A stretch of 39,023 bases of DNA from Deltaproteobacteria bacterium (GTDB lineage: Bacteria > Desulfobacterota > Desulfobacteria > Desulfobacterales > G020354645). Numbering within the stretch: the first letter of the stretch is position 1; every line of letters begins with the position of its first letter. Below are positions 34,231 to 39,023 of the stretch, one piece after another. Under the pieces are notes generated by a model. It was not told the DNA's origin. It did not search any database and saw nothing but the letters and a program-made list of their open reading frames with translations. The stretch lies in NCBI GenBank assembly GCA_020354645.1, contig CP070652.1:2125535-2164557 (forward strand). Direction: 5' to 3'. A program made the position numbers and the translations under genes.

Positions 34231-35220
34231 ATGCCTCCGCTAAAAGATGAAAAGCTTTTATCAAGGTCAAAAGAACCCGAGGATTCCCGCGGTGCGCTGG
34301 AAGCATTTATTGCGGGGATTTCAGTGCAAAAAATTCAGAGACTTGGAAAGTTATTCGGGACCCTTGTATTTCATCTGGACTTCGCCCACCGGCGAATTGT
34401 GAGACGGAACCTAAAGTTTATCCATTCCGATTGGCCTCGGGGGCGTATCAGGGAATTTTCAAAACGCATTTTTCAAAATCTTGGGATTACTTTTGCTGAG
34501 ATTTGCCAAATGATGTTTCTATCAAAAAATGACATCCTGAGTAGGGTAACGATCAGCGGAATAGAAAATTTGTCGGATGCGTTAAAAGCTGGAAAAGGTG
34601 CCATTATGATATCTGCCCATTTGGGAAATTGGGAGATGGCTGCTTTGGTAGCGCCTTTCTATCTTGATACACCAGTGGCCGCAGTAGCGCGAAAGTTGCG
34701 CTTTGAGCCAATTAATAAATTTATAGTTAGGCTCAGAAGCCGATTCGGTTTTAAGGTCATTGATAAAGAAGGTGCCCTTCCAGAAATGAGGCAGGTCCTG
34801 CGTCGGGGAGAAATCCTGGGGATTCTGATAGATCAGGGGACCAGACGATCAGAGGGAATTGATGTAACTTTTTTCGGCCGCAAGGTCAGAGCGACACCTT
34901 CTGCAGCGTTGTTGGCGCTGAGATGCCGAAGCCCGGTCATTCCGGTCTTCTGTGTCCGGGAACCTGGCGGCGGACTCAGCGCTATTATTGAGTCCCCCCT
35001 CAAGCTGGAACGGACCGGCGATTTGCGAACTGACCTAACAATCAATACGCAGAACATGACAGATGCCATTGAAAAAGCGGTATGGAATTATCCAGATCAA
35101 TGGTTTTGGGTACACAAAAGATGGAAGCATCACTACCCGGATATGTTTCCAGAATATCAAAAGCGGCGCAAACGGCGCAGAGCTAGAAAAAACAGAAAAC
35201 GCGGCCGTGAAATATCTTAA
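34231..35220 (+). CDS. lpxL: Lipid A biosynthesis (late) acyltransferase, LpxL/LpxM family
   Basis: The 329-residue LPLAT-family enzyme adds a secondary acyl chain to Kdo-lipid A from acyl-ACP. The catalytic H-x4-E motif is in KGAIMISAHLGNWEMAALVA (about residue 130). AAVARKLRFEPINKFIVRLR and the acceptor segment RRGEILGILIDQGTRRSEGI follow, then FFGRKVRATPSAALLALRCR and the C-terminal PDQWFWVHKRWKHHYPDMFP, all family features. The protein ends in a very basic Arg/Lys-rich tail of about 25 residues, likely membrane-associating. The ATG at 34231 has GGAG at 34221-34224; the frame reaches TTG 34219 without support. LpxL and LpxM cannot be separated from sequence, so the symbol is provisional. 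A structured leader and a MITE-like element lie upstream. Confidence 0.9.
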   Translation: MPPLKDEKLLSRSKEPEDSRGALEAFIAGISVQKIQRLGKLFGTLVFHLDFAHRRIVRRNLKFIHSDWPRGRIREFSKRIFQNLGITFAEICQMMFLSKNDILSRVTISGIENLSDALKAGKGAIMISAHLGNWEMAALVAPFYLDTPVAAVARKLRFEPINKFIVRLRSRFGFKVIDKEGALPEMRQVLRRGEILGILIDQGTRRSEGIDVTFFGRKVRATPSAALLALRCRSPVIPVFCVREPGGGLSAIIESPLKLERTGDLRTDLTINTQNMTDAIEKAVWNYPDQWFWVHKRWKHHYPDMFPEYQKRRKRRRARKNRKRGREIS

Positions 35221-35301
35221 ATTGGCCATTCAAAGATATGGCCTAAATGTATTTCAACCGATGATTAATATGACCGTGGGTGCTGGAACAGAGATTAACT
35301 G

Positions 35302-36888
35302 ATGAAAATGAAAACTGTTTTGGAAAACATATCGAAATTGTCTGGCAGCAAAGAAGGTTTGATTTTTATTATAGCTATATCCGCATTTATAAAGATTTTG
35401 ATATTAATCGTTTCTAACGATCAAGCGATTAATCCAGACGGTGTTAGATACATTTCTGCCGCCCAGCAGTTTGCCTTTGGGCATTTTAAAGAGGCAATAG
35501 CCATATACCCTATGCCCCTTTACCCCCTGCTTATCGCGTGTATACATTTTGTAATACCCGACTGGGTTCTGGCGGCGAGGCTTATTTCCAGTTTCAGCCT
35601 GGTTTTGGTTGTCATACCGCTTTATTTCCTAACAGCGGATCTTTTTGACCGTAAGGCCGCTTTTTGGGCCTGCCTGGCCTTTACCTTAGCGCCATTACCA
35701 AACGAATGGGTGATCAATGTGATACGCGACCCGGGATATGTGCTCTTTTTTGTCTGGACGGTTCATTTTGCCCAACGAGCGCTGCGTTCACCGCAGTTAA
35801 CATATTTTTATTTGGCTGTTATTTCTTTTTGGATAGCCACTGGTTTCAGGATCGAAGGCATTATATTCATTCCCGTATATTTTTTCTTTCTTGTATGGTT
35901 GACCATCTCGGTTCCTCAGCAAAGAAGTCATTTTTTTATCGGCATTCTGGTATGGACTGCTATTCCCGTCTTTCTCTTTGTTATGCTGCTGTTATTTATA
36001 AGCCCGGAGCAAGCCTATTTTAACAGGGTTGACCAGGTTATGCAGGAGGTGAAAAATTTAATCCAGCTAAGATTCCTTGATAATTATCACCTCATTTATC
36101 AGCAACTCAAAGTTTTGGAAGACCAGTCTGCTTATACCGGCTTTGGAAAGTATAATTTGGTGGCAATTGCCAGACATCACATGTTGATTTTATATTTGTT
36201 CGGACTCCTCGAGAGTTTAATTAAAGTCCTCTTTCCCTTTTTTGCCTTGCCGCTATTGTTTGGCTTTAAACGCCCGCTTTTGAGGAATCAGCGATTAGTA
36301 ATTGCCCTGGTGATTTCGTATATTCTGATGGTCTACTATTATGCTCTAAAGGTCGATTATGTAAGAACAAGATTTTTATTTGCACCTGCAATGCTTTTAT
36401 TTCCCTGGGTCGGGGCAGGGCTGGAGCGCTTATTTGATCGAACACAAGAGTGCTCAAAGCAAACCCTTCTTGCAGTTGTTTTTGCCGGCATTTTTATCGT
36501 CGCACCGCTGGGGAAAATTGCACAGTCCGTCGTAAAACAGGATAACGTAATTGTGAAGACCGGAGAGTGGTTAGCCGCTCAACCGGATTTTAAGAATACC
36601 AGAATTGTTACCAACGATCCTAGGATAGCATTTTATGCTGGTAGAGAAACCTATACCCGAAAGAAGAAAACTATTATTTATCATTCAATTCGTCATGATT
36701 ATAGTGGTATCGAAAAATTTGCTCTTGAGAACAAGGGAGATATCATCATTATTAGAACTTCTACTGAAAGATTAAAACTGCTTCCCGATCTTAAAAAGTT
36801 TGCTAAGGTGAAGGAATTCAAAGGGAAAAAGAAAATTGCGGTCATATTTTATTCTCGAAAATATCAAACTACTCAAATGCCTAAATAA
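35302..36888 (+). CDS. GT39/PMT-type integral membrane glycosyltransferase
   Basis: The 528-residue protein has about ten or more hydrophobic helices. The first extracytoplasmic loop carries the acidic PMT-type motif in NDQAINPDGVRYISAAQQFA (about residues 35-55), and LPNEWVINVIRDPGYVLFF continues the conserved N-terminal region. A final domain of about 110 residues (from WLAAQPDFKNTRIVTNDPRI) is soluble. ArnT and related GT39/GT83 enzymes use undecaprenyl- or dolichyl-phosphate sugars to decorate lipid A or proteins at the periplasmic face. Position after the lpxL-like gene and before two LPS kinase-like genes suggests an LPS role, but donor and acceptor are unknown. A small inverted repeat GGCCAT...ATGGCC (35224-35243) lies in the 81-bp spacer before it. 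ATG 35308 is an alternative start. Confidence 0.75.
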   Translation: MKMKTVLENISKLSGSKEGLIFIIAISAFIKILILIVSNDQAINPDGVRYISAAQQFAFGHFKEAIAIYPMPLYPLLIACIHFVIPDWVLAARLISSFSLVLVVIPLYFLTADLFDRKAAFWACLAFTLAPLPNEWVINVIRDPGYVLFFVWTVHFAQRALRSPQLTYFYLAVISFWIATGFRIEGIIFIPVYFFFLVWLTISVPQQRSHFFIGILVWTAIPVFLFVMLLLFISPEQAYFNRVDQVMQEVKNLIQLRFLDNYHLIYQQLKVLEDQSAYTGFGKYNLVAIARHHMLILYLFGLLESLIKVLFPFFALPLLFGFKRPLLRNQRLVIALVISYILMVYYYALKVDYVRTRFLFAPAMLLFPWVGAGLERLFDRTQECSKQTLLAVVFAGIFIVAPLGKIAQSVVKQDNVIVKTGEWLAAQPDFKNTRIVTNDPRIAFYAGRETYTRKKKTIIYHSIRHDYSGIEKFALENKGDIIIIRTSTERLKLLPDLKKFAKVKEFKGKKKIAVIFYSRKYQTTQMPK

Positions 36889-36911
36889 ACAAGAATATCT
36901 TATTTTCGGTT

Positions 36912-37739
36912 ATGAATGAATCGGATCGGGCAGAAGAAGAAAAGTATTTAAACCTTGAAATTTTTGGGCCGCGAAGGGATGAATTTGTAGCAGCAATTCA
37001 ATTTCTTCTTAAAGGCGAACTACCCGAGGGTTGGGATTGGGTCAGCAGCTCGTCCAACAGTATTGTAGCCAGAAGTAAAAATCCTCCTATTTACTATTAC
37101 AAAGAATTTTTGAGCAGATCAAGCGTCGAATCATTGAAAGGCCTATTTAGCGGGAGCCGCTGTGAAAGAGCAAGGCTTCAGGGAGATATTCTCAGACAAA
37201 AGGGCTTTGACACACCCGTTTGGTGCTGTTGGGGTAAAACGAAACAACGCCACTTTATGGTTGCCGAGGGGATTGACGCCATTGGAATGGGTGAATTTAT
37301 TTACAAAAGCTGGCGGCCGCCTCTTGATAAGAAAAAAATAGATGTCAAAAGAGTGATTATCGAGAAACTTGGTTTGACGATAGGCCGGCTGCACAGAGCC
37401 GGTATTTTCCATGGAGACTTGCGATTAAATAATATACTTTTATCTCACCGCGATAAAGAGGTAGCTTTTTATTTTATTGATAATGAAAGAAACCGGGTCT
37501 ACAAGAAAATACCTAAATATCTTATTGAAAAAAACCTTGTGCAAGTAAATTTGGTATTGCCGAGATATGTGACCCGCCAGGATCGGCTCCGCTTCTATAA
37601 AACCTACAACAAAGTCTATGATCGTTTTTCACGAGCAGAGCAAATTGCATTAATGCAAAGAATTCAAAGTCGTACCTTAAAACGGTTAAAAAAGATTGAA
37701 CAGCGAACCGAAGGCCTATGGCACGATTTTTTAAAGTAG
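36912..37739 (+). CDS. LPS kinase-like protein (InaA/RfaP-RfaY family), first of pair
   Basis: The 275-residue protein has a kinase fold. The N-lobe segment PIYYYKEFLSRSSVESLKGL contains the probable ATP-binding Lys, and GSRCERARLQGDILRQKGFD contains the paired Glu. The catalytic loop is AGIFHGDLRLNNILLSHRDK, with Asp and the second Asn intact, and the metal-binding segment is AFYFIDNERNRVYKK, with FIDNE replacing DFG. The Arg/Lys-rich C-terminus is typical for proteins working on LPS core heptose. Substrate is not readable; heptose or Kdo phosphorylation is inferred from the family and neighbours. The last 22 bases overlap the next kinase gene, so the two are co-translated. The sequence is clearly different from its neighbour and from the 31170-31880 kinase, not a recent duplicate. 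Confidence 0.75.
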   Translation: MNESDRAEEEKYLNLEIFGPRRDEFVAAIQFLLKGELPEGWDWVSSSSNSIVARSKNPPIYYYKEFLSRSSVESLKGLFSGSRCERARLQGDILRQKGFDTPVWCCWGKTKQRHFMVAEGIDAIGMGEFIYKSWRPPLDKKKIDVKRVIIEKLGLTIGRLHRAGIFHGDLRLNNILLSHRDKEVAFYFIDNERNRVYKKIPKYLIEKNLVQVNLVLPRYVTRQDRLRFYKTYNKVYDRFSRAEQIALMQRIQSRTLKRLKKIEQRTEGLWHDFLK

Positions 37740-38572
37740 GCTTGAAAAAATCCATGAACTTCAAAAAAATTACGAGAGCCCCTTTCCGCGGAGTTGTAAA
37801 TGCTGACTCGTTGCTCGAGGATTTTATCCGAGATAACAGAGATCCCGGTGAGCTGTTCTCAGGTAAAATGCGCCAGCTCAAATCAAGCGTTTCGGCCCGC
37901 ACAGCGATTGTTGAAATTAGGCTTTCCGGTCAATCCGGTGCAATAAAAGAAGTCTATGCTAAAGAATTTTTTTACAAAAATTTATTTCACTCTCTCAAAC
38001 CAATTTTTCGAATGCACCGCACGCAAATCTTATGGCGCAACGCTTGGCATCTTTTACAAAATGGGGTTAGTGTTCCCGAACCAACCGGTTATTTGCTGCA
38101 TCAAAGCGGGCCTTTTTGTCGCGGCGCCTATTTCTTTTCTGAAGCACTATCTGAATGCATGGATTTAGGCACCTTGGCACTGAACAAAGCAGAATTAAAT
38201 AGAAGACTGGATACTGGCGGATTAATTGAAACATTGGGGGCGATGGTGGCTTTGTTACATGACAGTGGTGTAATTCATGGTGATCTCAAATGGTCCAACA
38301 TAATGGTGCATAAAAAACAAAACGAAATCTGGTTCATTGATCTGGATTCGTTGAGACGCCGACATTTCAGCGCCGATGTGAATTTTTATCTTCAAGATGT
38401 GGCGCGTTTTGTAGTGAACGGAAAAGAGGTGGGGATTAATGCGTCGATAGTCAATCGGTTTTTAGAAACATACGCCCAATGTCGAAAACTGGCTCGCAAA
38501 AGCAGTAATGGGCCAGTTGTCACACGCGTTAGAAAACTCACGAAAAAACGACAAAAGAAATATCAGCGTTAA
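37718..38572 (+). CDS. LPS kinase-like protein (InaA/RfaP family), second of pair
   Basis: The 284-residue protein has the same kinase scaffold. SGAIKEVYAKEFFYKNLFHS has the likely ATP-binding Lys, and RMHRTQILWRNAWHLLQNGV aligns with the helix-C region. The catalytic loop SGVIHGDLKWSNIMVHKKQN keeps HGD and Asn, and WFIDLDSLRRRHFSAD replaces DFG. The ATG at 37718 overlaps the upstream kinase gene by 22 bp; an alternative ATG at 37754 would remove the overlap. AAGG at 37711-37714 lies rather close to the first ATG, so the choice is open. It is the last plus-strand gene and converges on the frameshifted FkbM-like gene 31 bp away. An inner-core heptose or Kdo kinase role is inferred only. Confidence 0.75.
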   Translation: MARFFKVGLKKSMNFKKITRAPFRGVVNADSLLEDFIRDNRDPGELFSGKMRQLKSSVSARTAIVEIRLSGQSGAIKEVYAKEFFYKNLFHSLKPIFRMHRTQILWRNAWHLLQNGVSVPEPTGYLLHQSGPFCRGAYFFSEALSECMDLGTLALNKAELNRRLDTGGLIETLGAMVALLHDSGVIHGDLKWSNIMVHKKQNEIWFIDLDSLRRRHFSADVNFYLQDVARFVVNGKEVGINASIVNRFLETYAQCRKLARKSSNGPVVTRVRKLTKKRQKKYQR

Positions 38573-38603
38573 ATTAAGAAAAGGAGATCTTTATTGGTGT
38601 TTT

Positions 38604-39023
38604 TTAGAGTATGTTTCGTTTAACAAGGCTTCGGTAAAGCTTTGCAGTTGTTTTTTTAAAGTCGCTATAATTTTTGGGATATTGCCGAAACCATTTGGGT
38701 ATCTGCTGTAGTTTGGATTCTCTGTAAGGAATTCCATGCCAGGCTAATTTGCCGTAACCTCTAATAAAAACTGTGCCGTCGTAACCGTTGAAGATATAGG
38801 TAACCGCTGATTCATCCGGCCTCATCTTCTCTATACTGTTGTCGGCAATACCAAAAATGGCATTCGTTTTGGTAACTGCAACCAATTCGTAGCCTTTTGA
38901 TTTTGCGATTTTATCAATAGATAAAGGCTGCTGCCTTGATTAAGCTGTATGTCGGGTTTCTGGACATACTCTGGGATGCGCTCAAAGAGAACTATCCCAT
39001 GATGGAGTATGCCGGGGCATTTG
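38604..39023 (-). pseudogene. FkbM-like methyltransferase C-terminal part, frameshifted and cut by window edge
   Basis: Read from the left, the minus strand encodes 111 residues upstream of the TAA at 38940-38942 in the same frame. The product includes LSIDKIAKSKGYELVAVTKT, NAIFGIADNSIEKM and IFNGYDGTVFIRGYGKLAWH, resembling the C-terminus of FkbM-type methyltransferases. In another frame, the sequence toward the window edge reads FERIPEYVQKPDIQLNQGSSL, which joins naturally to the first part (GSSL-L-SIDK). One base missing from the T-run (AAA at 38923-38925 on the plus strand) would explain the break. The gene is either inactivated or carries a sequencing deletion. It converges with the kinase pair and may belong to surface-polysaccharide synthesis. 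Family assignment is from memory and moderate. Confidence 0.5.

Noticed and set aside
38921..39023. Plus-strand open frame reading LYVGFLDILWDALKENYPMM, resembling the start of an S41-type peptidase
   Set aside because: It is the antisense of the minus-strand FkbM-like reading (FERIPEYVQKPDIQLNQGSSL), which joins the downstream FkbM-like fragment with one restored base; the plus frame has no ATG or ribosome-binding site.

Overview
The window reads as a chromosomal segment of a Gram-negative, lipopolysaccharide-producing bacterium, most likely a Desulfobacterota (deltaproteobacterial) lineage. This is inferred from gene order: a CCA-enzyme fusion, M50 protease, trpS, scpA, scpB run; then lysS, lolC, lolD, bamA, skp, lpxD, fabZ, lpxA, lpxI, an oxidoreductase, lpxB, msbA, lptF, lptG, lpxK. 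The use of lpxI rather than lpxH and a BamA with an extra N-terminal domain fit the same placement. No similarity search was possible, so this stays an inference. TGG is used for Trp and TGA as a normal stop throughout, so the genetic code is standard. No tRNA, rRNA or CRISPR array was found.

Layout. Positions 1-6222, minus strand: housekeeping genes, read right to left as the DHH-CBS-nucleotidyltransferase fusion, M50 protease, trpS, scpA, scpB and a truncated HU/IHF gene; a cluster of small palindromes lies between trpS and scpA. Positions 6223-6888: a long AT-rich intergenic region. Positions 6889-9463: pilC and a PilS-like histidine kinase. Positions 9663-30003, plus strand: lysS, then a tightly packed envelope supercluster for lipoprotein release (lolC, lolD), outer-membrane protein assembly (bamA, skp), lipid A synthesis (lpxD, fabZ, lpxA, lpxI, lpxB, lpxK), its flipping (msbA) and LPS extraction (lptF, lptG). 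It closes with a membrane-anchored CX5R phosphatase and an LtaS-like phosphotransferase that look like envelope-modifying enzymes. Positions 30014-33619, minus strand: LPS core genes (GT9 heptosyltransferase-like, Kdo-kinase-like, waaA). Positions 34231-38572, plus strand: lpxL-like acyltransferase, GT39-type membrane glycosyltransferase and two more LPS-kinase-like proteins. A frameshifted FkbM-like gene runs off the right edge on the minus strand.

Together the genes cover most of the route from UDP-GlcNAc to acylated, Kdo-modified lipid A and its export, plus the machines that insert outer-membrane proteins and release lipoproteins. lpxC, the Kdo synthesis genes and lptABCDE are not in the window.

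The most notable observations are: (1) bamA is interrupted by an in-frame TGA exactly at the expected Trp of its penultimate strand, with the missing C-terminus intact behind it; (2) a 215-bp MITE-like element with 29-bp inverted ends and a perfect 8-bp target duplication sits before the lpxL-like gene; (3) a separate multi-stem structure lies in the leader of that gene; (4) a phosphatase plus LtaS-like pair ends the lipid A operon; (5) three divergent LPS-kinase-like genes lie within 7.5 kb.
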